Assembly: GCA_015057525.1 (NCBI GenBank)
Contig: SVEE01000007.1
Coordinates: 1 to 64,000 of the forward strand
DNA from: Lachnospiraceae bacterium
GTDB taxonomy: Bacteria; Bacillota; Clostridia; Lachnospirales; Lachnospiraceae
DNA: 64,000 bases
Direction: 5' to 3'
Shown: positions 46,458-54,803 of the stretch, in pieces
Layout: each line of letters begins with the position of its first letter
Numbering within the stretch: position 1 is the first letter of the stretch
Position numbers and translations under genes: made by a program
The notes under the pieces: generated by a model
What the model was told of the DNA's origin: nothing
Database searches by the model: none
Seen by the model: only the letters and a program-made list of their open reading frames with translations

Positions 46458-46850
46458 ATGGCGTATAATATAGCAAGAACTTATGGCAAAAATAAAGTAA
46501 ATACGGCATCACCGGCAGAACTCACTCTTATGTTATATGATGGTGCAGTTAAGTTTTGTAATAAGGCGGTTATTGCTTTAGAAAAAAAAGATTATGAGGG
46601 CGTTAATTATAACATACAGAGAACTCGTAATATTGTGGTGGAGCTAAAAACTACATTAAATCACAAGTATCCGGTTGCGGATGATTTTGAAAAATTATAT
46701 GATTATATTTTTATGCTTCTAGTAGATGCTAATATGAAGAAGGATATGGAGCTTTTGGAACGTGCGCTAGAGGAACTTAGAAGTATCAGAGATATCTGGA
46801 AACAGATTATGGCACAGACTAAGGGACCACAGGTAGTACTAGATACCTAG
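46458..46850 (+). CDS. fliS: Flagellin export chaperone FliS
   Basis: 130 aa helical protein. ARTYGKNKVNTASPAELTLMLYDGAVKF at the start is the FliS signature. It binds the flagellin C-terminus in the cytoplasm and delivers it to export. It follows fliD by 44 bases. Confidence 0.95.
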   Translation: MAYNIARTYGKNKVNTASPAELTLMLYDGAVKFCNKAVIALEKKDYEGVNYNIQRTRNIVVELKTTLNHKYPVADDFEKLYDYIFMLLVDANMKKDMELLERALEELRSIRDIWKQIMAQTKGPQVVLDT

Positions 46851-46875
46851 CAATATATCTTAAGTGGGGTGGGAT

Positions 46876-47358
46876 ATGAACCAAACTGTTACCTATGTTA
46901 ATATAATGTTGGAATCACTTCAACGGAAGAAAAAGTATTTAGAAGAAATCCTTCAGCTTACAAAGAAGCAGGAGGAATTAGCCAAGGCTAAGAAATTCGA
47001 TGAAGATGCTTTTGGTGAAATTATAGACCAAAAAGAGATTCTTATTAATAATGTCAACGAAATAGATAAGGGTTTTACATCTGTTTATGAAAGAGTAAGA
47101 ACTGAAATTCTTGAGGATAAGGAAATATATGCAACAGAACTCAAGAATATGCAGCTTCTTGTTAAGCAGTGTGTTGAACTTGGTATGGAGATTGAGGTTT
47201 TAGAAGAGAGAAACCGTGCCACCTTAGAACAGGTTTTTTCTATAGGTTTTAAAGGTATAAAGCAGGTTAAACAGTCTAAACAAGTAGCAAACAAATATTA
47301 TCAATCTATGTCCAATGGCAATGTTAACGACTCTATTTTCTATGACAGAAAAAAATAA
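46876..47358 (+). CDS. FliT/FlgN-like helical export chaperone
   Basis: 160 aa from the ATG at 46876, after GGGGTGGG; the frame can start earlier at 46864 but without better spacing. Almost all helix with Lys/Glu-rich heptads (LLESLQRKKKYLEEILQLTKKQEEL). By position after fliS it is probably the FliT-type chaperone of FliD, but FlgN-like proteins look the same. Confidence 0.7.
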   Translation: MNQTVTYVNIMLESLQRKKKYLEEILQLTKKQEELAKAKKFDEDAFGEIIDQKEILINNVNEIDKGFTSVYERVRTEILEDKEIYATELKNMQLLVKQCVELGMEIEVLEERNRATLEQVFSIGFKGIKQVKQSKQVANKYYQSMSNGNVNDSIFYDRKK

Positions 47359-47389
47359 TAAAAATTTAAAAAAATTTATAAAAAGGGGT

Positions 47390-47415
47390 TAAGTATTAAA
47401 AAATTAATCCGATAT
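47390..47415 (+). promoter_or_regulatory. Sigma-28-type promoter of flagellin
   Basis: TAAG (47390-47393), 15 bases, CCGATAT (47409-47415). This is the best sigma-28 match in the window and stands before the most expressed late gene. It gives a leader of about 135 bases. Confidence 0.85.
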
Positions 47416-47421
47416 ATAAAG

Positions 47422-47551
47422 TGTAAGGGAAAAACAAGTACACTTCCCTAACTGATACGGTAATAACTCTTAGGAGTATTACATAAATCATATTAACGGT
47501 GGCAAAGCCACTAGTACATGTCGCAAGGAAGCGACATTATATTCAAGGAGG
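47422..47551 (+). promoter_or_regulatory. Flagellin leader with GGA hairpins (probable CsrA sites)
   Basis: Hairpins in order: AGGGAA/TTCCCT (about 47426-47452), GTAATAACTC with GGAGTATTAC (47460-47482) showing GGA at the loop edge, GTGGC/GCCAC (47500-47512), and ATGTCGC-AAGGAA-GCGACAT (47518-47537) with GGA exposed in the loop. The Shine-Dalgarno AAGGAGGA (47545-47552) adds another GGA eight bases downstream. In Bacillus, CsrA binds two such sites in the hag leader, one at the ribosome site. Confidence 0.75.
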
Positions 47552-47558
47552 AATTATT

Positions 47559-48371
47559 ATGGTAGTACAGCACAACATGCAAGCAATCAACACTAACAGA
47601 ATGTTAGGACAGAACGTTAAGGCGGTAGCAAAGTCGACTGAGAAGTTATCATCAGGTTACTCAGTAAATAGAGCAGCTGATGATGCAGCAGGTCTTTCGA
47701 TTTCTGAGAAGATGAGAAACCAGATTAGAGGTATTAACCAGGCAGTTAAGAACTCAGAAGATGGTGTATCACTTATCCAGACTGCAGAAGGTAACATGAA
47801 CGAGATTCACGCTATTCTTCAGAGAATGGGTGAACTTGCTACTAAGGCTGCCAACGACGTTAACGCATCTGAGGACCGTACAGCTATCAAGGACGAGATG
47901 ACAGAGCTCATCGCTGAGATCGATTCTATCTCTTCTAAGGCTGCATTCAACGGAACTAAGCTTCTTAATGGTGATTTCGCAGGTAAGTACCTTCAGGTTG
48001 GTGCTGAGTCTGGCGAGAACATGAAGATTTCTATCAAGCAGATGAATGCTCAGATTCTTGGAGTTAAGACTGTTGCAGTTTCTACTCACGCTGCTGCATC
48101 AGCTGCTATGAAGGCTATCACTTCAGCTATCAAGACTGTATCAGCTCAGAGATCACTTCTCGGTGCTAAGCAGAACAGACTTGAGTACACAATCAACAAC
48201 CTTGAGAACTACTCAGAGAACTTAACATCAGCTGAGTCTACAATCAGAGATACTGATATGGCTGCAGAAATGACTAACTACACTAAGACTAGCATTCTTC
48301 AGCAGGCTGCACAGTCTATGCTTGCTCAGGCAAATCAGTCTACTCAGGGTGTACTTTCATTAATTCAGTAA
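47559..48371 (+). CDS. fliC: Flagellin
   Basis: 270 aa from the ATG at 47559 after AAGGAGGA; upstream in-frame codons are leader sequence. Conserved D0/D1 ends: VVQHNMQAINTNRMLGQN, SSGYSVNRAADDAAGLSISEKMR and the C-terminal STIRDTDMAAEMTNYTKTSILQQAAQSMLAQANQSTQGVLSLIQ. The variable central domain is almost missing, so this is a minimal flagellin; the exposed turn near 170-200 (STHAAASAAM) is rich in Ser/Thr/Ala. Codon choice is strongly biased, as for a very highly made protein. Glycan genes follow directly. Confidence 0.97.
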   Translation: MVVQHNMQAINTNRMLGQNVKAVAKSTEKLSSGYSVNRAADDAAGLSISEKMRNQIRGINQAVKNSEDGVSLIQTAEGNMNEIHAILQRMGELATKAANDVNASEDRTAIKDEMTELIAEIDSISSKAAFNGTKLLNGDFAGKYLQVGAESGENMKISIKQMNAQILGVKTVAVSTHAAASAAMKAITSAIKTVSAQRSLLGAKQNRLEYTINNLENYSENLTSAESTIRDTDMAAEMTNYTKTSILQQAAQSMLAQANQSTQGVLSLIQ

Positions 48372-48392
48372 TTAACATTATTGGCAAAATAT

Positions 48393-48426
48393 GGCTGGCT
48401 CGCTTGCGGGTCAGCTTATTTTGTTT
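48393..48426 (+). terminator. Terminator or attenuator after flagellin
   Basis: GCTGGCTCGC pairs with GCGGGTCAGC (mismatch in the middle) followed by TTATTTTGTTT. It may let some transcripts continue into the glycan genes. Confidence 0.7.
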
Positions 48427-48442
48427 AAACGGGAGGTTGCAT

Positions 48443-48706
48443 ATGATAGAGAAAATTAAAGAGCAGCTTGAGGTTGCAGCGGATATTTTATACAAGGGTG
48501 ATGTAAATAAGGGTATGGCGGAGATGAGCGGAGCGATTCCTGAGATTGCTTTGATTGCAACAGGGATAGAGGATTCTGATATACAAACTCGCCTAATGAA
48601 TGATGCTCTTGCGCCTATTCTTTCTGCCATGGAAGAAAAGGATGCGACCTTGTTGGCTGATTTGATAAGCTATGAGCTTATTCCGATATTAGAAGAACTT
48701 GGGTAA
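48443..48706 (+). CDS. Small helical protein homologous to the N-terminus of the second Maf protein
   Basis: 87 aa from the ATG at 48443 after GGGAGG. Helical, with SAMEEKDATLLADLISYELIPILEEL near the end. The N-terminal 110 residues of the later MptE-like protein (from 52937) contain SAQNVGDYILMADLIDMQLVPFLL at the matching place. So the same domain is a separate gene here and fused there. It lies 25 bases before the first Maf gene, suggesting that it forms a complex with that enzyme. No other function can be proposed. Confidence 0.75.
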   Translation: MIEKIKEQLEVAADILYKGDVNKGMAEMSGAIPEIALIATGIEDSDIQTRLMNDALAPILSAMEEKDATLLADLISYELIPILEELG

Positions 48707-48731
48707 GATTATGCATAAAGAGGATGCGTTT

Positions 48732-50585
48732 ATGATATATGAAAAGAATTTAGAAGCACTTAAAATGCGTCGTGGTGATATATATGAATATATGGTATCT
48801 CATGAGGATAAGTGTGATAATGAAATATTTAAAATTGAGCAGGCAAAAAACGGCGAGCCAATAATTGTATATAATTTTGAGGGCATGGAGTTAATTCTTA
48901 ATTCTACTTATAATCCTTCAAAGGAAGCGGAGCGTTTTTTGAAGGAAGAGATTTCCATGCCGGATGAGTCTATTCTTACTATGTTTGGTATTTCTAACGG
49001 TTCTTTTGCTAGAGAATTTATAAATAAAAATTCGAAAACAGCAACCTGCTTAATTTATGAACCAAGTGTTGATTTGTTTGTAAAAGTTTTCCACAGCATA
49101 GATATATCTGATATTATTATGTCGGATAAGGTTTTGCTTGTGGTTAAGGGGATTAATGATGAATTATTTAACTATAGTCTTTCTAAATTAGTTCAGATAC
49201 ATAATGTAAGAACAAATAAACATATCGCACTTCCTAAGTACGCAGAACTTTTTAGGCAGGATTTGGAGGATGTGGTTATAACTCTTAACGAGCAATATGA
49301 CCGTATCACTGCAGAGTCTAATACCGTTACAACGTATGGCAGAAAGACTTGTGTTAATAGTATTTTTAATATGAAATATCTTCGTGGATGTAGAAGTGGA
49401 AGAGATTATGTGGGTCATTTCCCAGAGGATATGCCAGTTATAATTGTTTCAGCAGGTCCTTCCTTAGAAAAAAACATAGATTTACTCAAAGAAGCTAAGG
49501 GGAAAGCTCTTATTTTAGCGGTTGATACTGCTCTTCCTAAAGTATTAAGAAGAGGTATTAAACCGGATTTAACTATTTCTGTAGATTATTCAAAGGGCTG
49601 GCATCATTTTACTCTTGAGGGTACAAATGAAATTCCATTTATCGCTGATATTGATACGAACCATGATATTCTTAATCTAGTTAAACCTAAGCATGTAATA
49701 TTTGATTCAGCGGATTCTCTTGTATGGAGTGAGTTGTTTCAAAAGGTTGGAAGTGATATATGGCAAATAGATGAGGGTGGTTCGGTTTCAACTGCGGCTA
49801 TATCCCATATGATGGCGTGGGGGTTCAAGAGAATTATTCTTGTAGGACAGGATCTTGCTCTTACTGGCAATAAAGTACATGCTGATGAAGGCGTATCAGA
49901 TGTAAATAATTTAAAGTGGGATACAACATATGTCAAAGATGCAGAGGGTAATGATATATTGACCAGAAAAGATTATTGCATATATATACGTTGGATTGAA
50001 GATATGGCCTACAAATATTCTGATGTAGATATTATTGATGCTACAGAGGGTGGTGCATTTAAGAAGAATACTAGGGTTATGACACTTAAAGAAGCAATTG
50101 ATGCATATTGTACTAAGGAATATGATGTAGAATCTCTTATCTTAGGTACAAAAAGGCTTTTTGAGGATAAAGATTTTGGTCTTGTGTTGGATGCCCTTAA
50201 AAGTATGAAGTCTAATTTCGTAAACTTACGAAAGCTTCTTAAAGAGGGAGCTGCAGATTGCAGAAAAGGAAGTATCATGCTCTCCGGTGGAGATTTTAAT
50301 GTTAAAGAGTTAAAAAGAATAAATGCTTTTATAGGAAAACTTGACGAAAAGCTTATGGATTCCAAGGAGCAGATTTATCTTGCTAAATATGTGTCAAATG
50401 CAGATGTAGAGTTTGCAGATGATATTTATGTGGAGGAAGAGGATGATATTAAAGAGTCTATCCGTATGTATAATAAGAGTGAAGAATATTATACTAAGGT
50501 AGCAGACGCGATACCTGATATTGTTGATATTATTGATAGGTGTGTGACAATGTTGGACAAAGAATTAGCTACTAAAGAAGAATGA
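48732..50585 (+). CDS. Motility accessory factor (MptE-like/DUF115 glycosyltransferase), Maf1
   Basis: 617 aa from the ATG at 48732, seven bases after AAGAGGA; in-frame starts at 48711 and 48699 are possible. The central domain has PVIIVSAGPSLEKN, KPDLTISVDYS, DEGGSVSTAAISHMMAWGF and LVGQDLALTGNKVHA, the signature of the MptE-like Maf family. Maf proteins add nonulosonic acid sugars (sialic, legionaminic or pseudaminic type) to flagellin before export. Position after fliC and before sugar synthesis genes supports this. A C-terminal helical region (about 480-617) is extra. Confidence 0.88.
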   Translation: MIYEKNLEALKMRRGDIYEYMVSHEDKCDNEIFKIEQAKNGEPIIVYNFEGMELILNSTYNPSKEAERFLKEEISMPDESILTMFGISNGSFAREFINKNSKTATCLIYEPSVDLFVKVFHSIDISDIIMSDKVLLVVKGINDELFNYSLSKLVQIHNVRTNKHIALPKYAELFRQDLEDVVITLNEQYDRITAESNTVTTYGRKTCVNSIFNMKYLRGCRSGRDYVGHFPEDMPVIIVSAGPSLEKNIDLLKEAKGKALILAVDTALPKVLRRGIKPDLTISVDYSKGWHHFTLEGTNEIPFIADIDTNHDILNLVKPKHVIFDSADSLVWSELFQKVGSDIWQIDEGGSVSTAAISHMMAWGFKRIILVGQDLALTGNKVHADEGVSDVNNLKWDTTYVKDAEGNDILTRKDYCIYIRWIEDMAYKYSDVDIIDATEGGAFKKNTRVMTLKEAIDAYCTKEYDVESLILGTKRLFEDKDFGLVLDALKSMKSNFVNLRKLLKEGAADCRKGSIMLSGGDFNVKELKRINAFIGKLDEKLMDSKEQIYLAKYVSNADVEFADDIYVEEEDDIKESIRMYNKSEEYYTKVADAIPDIVDIIDRCVTMLDKELATKEE

Positions 50586-50635
50586 TATGATAACAAGAAT
50601 TAATGTAGATGTATGTATGATAGATAGGAGGGCCT

Positions 50636-51400
50636 ATGAATATACTTGCCATAATACCTGCTCGTTCGGGTTCAAAATCAGTCCCACATAAAAATATAAG
50701 AGAAATATGTGGAAAACCTATGATAGCATATTCTATAGAGCATGGATTAAAATCAAAATACATTAACAGAGTTATTGTGAGTACAGATAGCGAGCAGTAT
50801 GCAAATATAGCAAGAAGTTATGGTGCAGAGGTTCCTTTTATCAGACCTGCAGAATATGCGACGGACACGTCGTTAGATATTGATGTTTTCAGACATGCAC
50901 TTACATATCTTAAAGAAAAAGAGGACTATGAAGCTGATATAGTAGTTCAGCTTAGACCCACATATCCTATAAGAAAAATTGAAGATATTGATAAGATGAT
51001 AGAAATATGTATGCAGGATGAGAGTATAGACTCTGTGAGAAGTATGTCCCTCGCTACGGAGATTCCATACAAGATGTGGGTCGAGGCTTATGATAGCGTA
51101 TCAACAGAGAATTGTGTGAGAGATAACAGTGATATAAGTTTGAGTAATGATATTTTCAAGAAGAGCTTCATGGTTAAGCCTCTCATTGACAGTATACCGG
51201 AATGCTACAACATGCCTAGGCAACAGCTTCCTACAGTTTATTACCAAAATGCATGTATAGATGTTTTGAGACCTAGAGTTATATTTGAGATGAATTCCAT
51301 GTCTGGAAATGTTATAATGGGGTATAAGATGACAGAGAATTTTGACATTGACACAGAGGAAGAGTTTATTCGTGCGAAAGAATATCTTGCAGGAGAATAA
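50636..51400 (+). CDS. CMP-nonulosonate cytidylyltransferase (NeuA-like)
   Basis: 254 aa. NILAIIPARSGSKSVPHKNI at the start is the CMP-sugar synthetase P-loop-like signature; DSEQYANIARSYGAEVPFIRP and LRPTYPIR follow. It activates a nonulosonic acid with CTP. Whether the sugar is sialic, legionaminic or pseudaminic acid cannot be told. Start follows AGGAGGG. It precedes the NeuB-type synthase, the expected pairing. Confidence 0.9.
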   Translation: MNILAIIPARSGSKSVPHKNIREICGKPMIAYSIEHGLKSKYINRVIVSTDSEQYANIARSYGAEVPFIRPAEYATDTSLDIDVFRHALTYLKEKEDYEADIVVQLRPTYPIRKIEDIDKMIEICMQDESIDSVRSMSLATEIPYKMWVEAYDSVSTENCVRDNSDISLSNDIFKKSFMVKPLIDSIPECYNMPRQQLPTVYYQNACIDVLRPRVIFEMNSMSGNVIMGYKMTENFDIDTEEEFIRAKEYLAGE

Positions 51401-51428
51401 ACTCAGGAGTAAAGAAGGAGGGGTACGA

Positions 51429-52919
51429 ATGAGTAAATATTTTAATGATTTGTACATATTTGAAATGGCAAATAGCCATCAGGGTTCGGTGGAGCATGGA
51501 ATTGATATTATTAAGGCAATGGCTAAGATTGCGAGAAAATATAATATCAAAGCTGCGGTTAAACTTCAGTTTAGAAATCTTGATAATTTCATACATAAAG
51601 ATTATAAGGGACGTACAGATGTGAAACACATCCCTAGGTTTGAAAGTACAAGACTTTCATACGAGGAATTTTCTCAGCTTGTAGATGCCATACATGAGGA
51701 AGGACTTATTGCTATGAGCACACCTTTTGATGAGGATGGTGTAGATTGGTGTATGGACATGGGCGTGGATATAATTAAAATTGCAAGTTGTTCGTCACTT
51801 GACTGGCCACTTCTTGATGCAGTATCTCAGACAAGAAAACCAATCATTATATCTACAGGTGGTAAAACACTTTCTGATATTGATAAGATATATAATTTCT
51901 TTACACATAGAGGTTGTGATTTTGCGTTGCTTCACTGTATTGCAGAGTATCCTGCGCCTAAGGAAAGATTACAGCTTGATTTTATTGATCGATTAAATAA
52001 GCGTTATCCTGATATTACTATAGGTTATTCAGGTCATGAGGATCCGAATGATAACACAGTTCCTATGCTTGCTATAGCTAAAGGCTCTAAGATTTTAGAA
52101 AGACATGTGGGACTTCCTACAGATACTATAACTCTTAACGCATACTCTATGAATCCAGAACAGGCTGACAGATGGGTTGCAGCGGCAGAGGATACTAAGC
52201 TTATATGTGGAATGAAGAAAAAAGATAAATATGTAAGCCAGGAAGAACTGGATTCTCTTTTATCTCTTATGCGTGGTGTATATCTTAGACATGATGTCAA
52301 AGAGGGAGACGAGCTTAATTTAGAAGATGTATATTTTGCTATGCCTTGTCATGATAAGCAGATGACAAGTGGCGAGTTTAAGGACGGTATGGTAGTAACT
52401 AAGGATTATAAGGCTGACGAGGCTTTGTATGAGAAAAAGAAGGTTACTGATATTAATTTAGTTCGAAGTGTTGTTCATGATGCAAAAGGTATGCTCTATG
52501 AAGCGGGAATTGCATTAGGTAATGATTTTGAGGTTGAACTGTCTCATCACTATGGCATGAAGCATTTTAGACAGACAGGTGCCATTATTATTAATATTAT
52601 AAACAGAGAATATTGTAAGAAACTTATTATAGTTCTTCCGGGACAGAATCATCCGTCTCATGCTCACAGAGTTAAAGAGGAGACTTTCCAGCTTTTATAT
52701 GGTGATTTAACAGTTACCAAAGAAGGTGTTGTAACTCACATGAAACCTGGGGATATGCAGACAGTTCTTCGTGGTGAGTATCACAGCTTTACATCTGTAA
52801 ATGGAGCTATTTTTGAGGAGATTTCTACTACTGCCATGAAGAGTGACTCTTATTATCAGGAGGCTAAGATTAGCAGACTTGACCCTATTGAGAGAAAAAC
52901 GATCTTAAAGAAGTGGTAG
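51429..52919 (+). CDS. NeuB-type nonulosonate synthase fused to a cupin domain
   Basis: 496 aa from the ATG at 51429 after AAGGAGGGG. N-terminal TIM barrel (about 10-260): EMANSHQGSVEHG, VKLQFRNLDNF, STPFDEDGVDW, KIASCSSLDWPLL, CIAEYPAP and the GYSGHEDP motif, as in sialate synthases, which join phosphoenolpyruvate to an amino sugar. A SAF-like segment follows (about 275-345). The last 130 residues add a cupin (HPSHAHRVKEETFQLLYGD, GEYHSF). The fusion suggests a sugar-modifying step, such as epimerisation or isomerisation, coupled to synthesis. Confidence 0.87.
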   Translation: MSKYFNDLYIFEMANSHQGSVEHGIDIIKAMAKIARKYNIKAAVKLQFRNLDNFIHKDYKGRTDVKHIPRFESTRLSYEEFSQLVDAIHEEGLIAMSTPFDEDGVDWCMDMGVDIIKIASCSSLDWPLLDAVSQTRKPIIISTGGKTLSDIDKIYNFFTHRGCDFALLHCIAEYPAPKERLQLDFIDRLNKRYPDITIGYSGHEDPNDNTVPMLAIAKGSKILERHVGLPTDTITLNAYSMNPEQADRWVAAAEDTKLICGMKKKDKYVSQEELDSLLSLMRGVYLRHDVKEGDELNLEDVYFAMPCHDKQMTSGEFKDGMVVTKDYKADEALYEKKKVTDINLVRSVVHDAKGMLYEAGIALGNDFEVELSHHYGMKHFRQTGAIIINIINREYCKKLIIVLPGQNHPSHAHRVKEETFQLLYGDLTVTKEGVVTHMKPGDMQTVLRGEYHSFTSVNGAIFEEISTTAMKSDSYYQEAKISRLDPIERKTILKKW

Positions 52920-52936
52920 AAAACAGGTATATTGTT

Positions 52937-54670
52937 ATGGCTATTAAGGAATTGTACAATAAAAATATTAGTCTGCAGATTGTGTCTAATCGTATTGTTA
53001 ATGCTGTGTATGTGCAGAACTATGATAAAGCGTTGCGTGATTTTTCATGGCTTACATCTCAATTCTCGCAGTATATCAAGGATTTGTCGGAGATGGCACA
53101 GGAGATATATGGTTCATCACAGGACGAATTGTTTCTTGGTAAAGTCGCTGGAATAGGTGGGTTTCTAGAGAGTGTTATGTCAGCTCAGAATGTGGGAGAT
53201 TATATTTTGATGGCTGATTTGATTGATATGCAATTGGTTCCTTTTTTGCTTGGCATCCAGGAGGATATTCGTAATTCTTGTGACACTTGTTTCTTCCAAG
53301 ATAACTGGGATTATAATATCAAGCTGCTTAAAAAACAAGATGAAGAACTTACAGTCTTAGTCGAGACCGAGATGGAAAAATGGTTAAAGGATGAACATCC
53401 CATATATCAGATAGAGCCTACAAACAGCGGTCTTTTTACTCTTTCCGGAGAGGATGCTAAGGGTAGATATTATTTCCATAGCAATGTTAATCCGAGACTT
53501 GAAGCGGAGGCTTTTGCGGATAGATATTATACTGTTGCAGAAGATAAATATGCTGTACTTGGTTTTGGGCTTGGTTACCATTGTCTTATGCTTGCAGCTA
53601 AGGATGAGGGCGTGCGTGTAAATATATATGAGAGTAGCCTTGATGTAATTATGCAGGCGATGCTAGCTAATGAGCTTACATGGTTGTGGAATAGTGACAG
53701 AATAAGACTTATATATGATAAGGATTACACTAAGCTTTCAAAAGAACTCGCTAAAGGTGATTCGGCATTTGTTATACATTATCCGTCTATGAGACATGTT
53801 AAAAATGAGGCAGTGAAGGAAAAGCTTAACCAGTTTTTTATAAGAGATAGTGGTATTAAGAATACCAGACTTCTTATGGATAGCAATTTTAAGGAAAATA
53901 TCAAACATTATACAGGGTTTGTGGATGAGCTTGAGAAAAAATTCAAGGGTAAAAGAGCTGTAATTGTTGCGGCAGGACCTTCCCTGGATAAAAATGTAAA
54001 AATGCTTTTGGAAAAACCGGATGATGTTATAATAGTTGCGGTAGAAACGGTGTTTCGTAAGCTTTTGGGGCTTGGCATAAAAGTTGATTACGTTATTGTA
54101 TCCGATGCCACTTCGAGAATCTGTGGACATATGGCAGGACTATGGAACAGCCAGATACCTATGCTTTATTTGTCAACTGCTTATAGAGCTTTTGCAAGAG
54201 ATTATAGTGGGGACTGTTACATGATTTTGCAGAAGGATTATGACAGGTCAGAAGAAATGGCAAGTCAACTTAAGGTTAACACCTATAATACAGGTGGTTC
54301 AGTTGCTACGGTTGCGCTTGATGTTTGTATACAGTTGGGCTGTAAAAGCATTGCATTTATTGGGCTTGATCTAGCTTATACTGATAATCTTGCTCACGCT
54401 GAGGGCACTGCAAGAAGAGTGGCTAATGACATTGAGGATGCGAAAAAAGTAGACGGTTATGCTTATTATTACTCAGAGGATGGAAAGTACAAAGTAAAAA
54501 AGACCACAGTGCCAACTAGCAATCTTTTTGACATGTATCGTGGATGGATGGAAAAAAGAATTACAAAAGAAGATGTAAACACTTTGGTTTATGATGCTTC
54601 GGAGGGTGGCTCTATTGTAAAAGGTATGGAGATTATACCACTAAAGAATTGGCTTGCAGGAAGAGTCTAA
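52937..54670 (+). CDS. Motility accessory factor (MptE-like), Maf2, with N-terminal fused helper domain
   Basis: 577 aa from the ATG at 52937; a GTG at 52913 overlaps the previous gene. Residues about 1-115 match the separate 87-aa protein before Maf1. The centre has AVLGFGLGYH, AVIVAAGPSLDKNV, IVSDATSRICG, NTGGSVATVALDVC and IGLDLAYTDNLAHAEG, the Maf family core. Two Maf enzymes may act on different sites or sugars. A sigma-28-like site lies just after this gene. Confidence 0.88.
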   Translation: MAIKELYNKNISLQIVSNRIVNAVYVQNYDKALRDFSWLTSQFSQYIKDLSEMAQEIYGSSQDELFLGKVAGIGGFLESVMSAQNVGDYILMADLIDMQLVPFLLGIQEDIRNSCDTCFFQDNWDYNIKLLKKQDEELTVLVETEMEKWLKDEHPIYQIEPTNSGLFTLSGEDAKGRYYFHSNVNPRLEAEAFADRYYTVAEDKYAVLGFGLGYHCLMLAAKDEGVRVNIYESSLDVIMQAMLANELTWLWNSDRIRLIYDKDYTKLSKELAKGDSAFVIHYPSMRHVKNEAVKEKLNQFFIRDSGIKNTRLLMDSNFKENIKHYTGFVDELEKKFKGKRAVIVAAGPSLDKNVKMLLEKPDDVIIVAVETVFRKLLGLGIKVDYVIVSDATSRICGHMAGLWNSQIPMLYLSTAYRAFARDYSGDCYMILQKDYDRSEEMASQLKVNTYNTGGSVATVALDVCIQLGCKSIAFIGLDLAYTDNLAHAEGTARRVANDIEDAKKVDGYAYYYSEDGKYKVKKTTVPTSNLFDMYRGWMEKRITKEDVNTLVYDASEGGSIVKGMEIIPLKNWLAGRV

Positions 54671-54691
54671 AATAATTGAATATAGAATTAG

Positions 54692-54738
54692 TATATCGGC
54701 AGAAAACTATAAACTTTTTGTGTTTTTTTGCCGATATA
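54692..54738 (+). promoter_or_regulatory. Inverted repeat containing a sigma-28-type promoter
   Basis: TATATCGGCA (54692-54701) and TGCCGATATA (54729-54738) are perfect inverted copies of a sigma-28 -10 box. TAAA (54710-54713) with a 16-base spacer and GCCGATAT (54730-54737) forms a good forward promoter for the next gene. As a hairpin it lacks a T-run, so it is not a clear terminator. Confidence 0.5.
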
Positions 54739-54803
54739 TTTGTATCAGGGATGATTATTAAAAATGGATGTTTAATATAAATTATCATGGAGGGTACATA
54801 TGG

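Noticed and set aside
54692-54738. Simple Rho-independent terminator
   Set aside because: The stem is not followed by a T-run; matches to sigma-28 -10 boxes explain it better.
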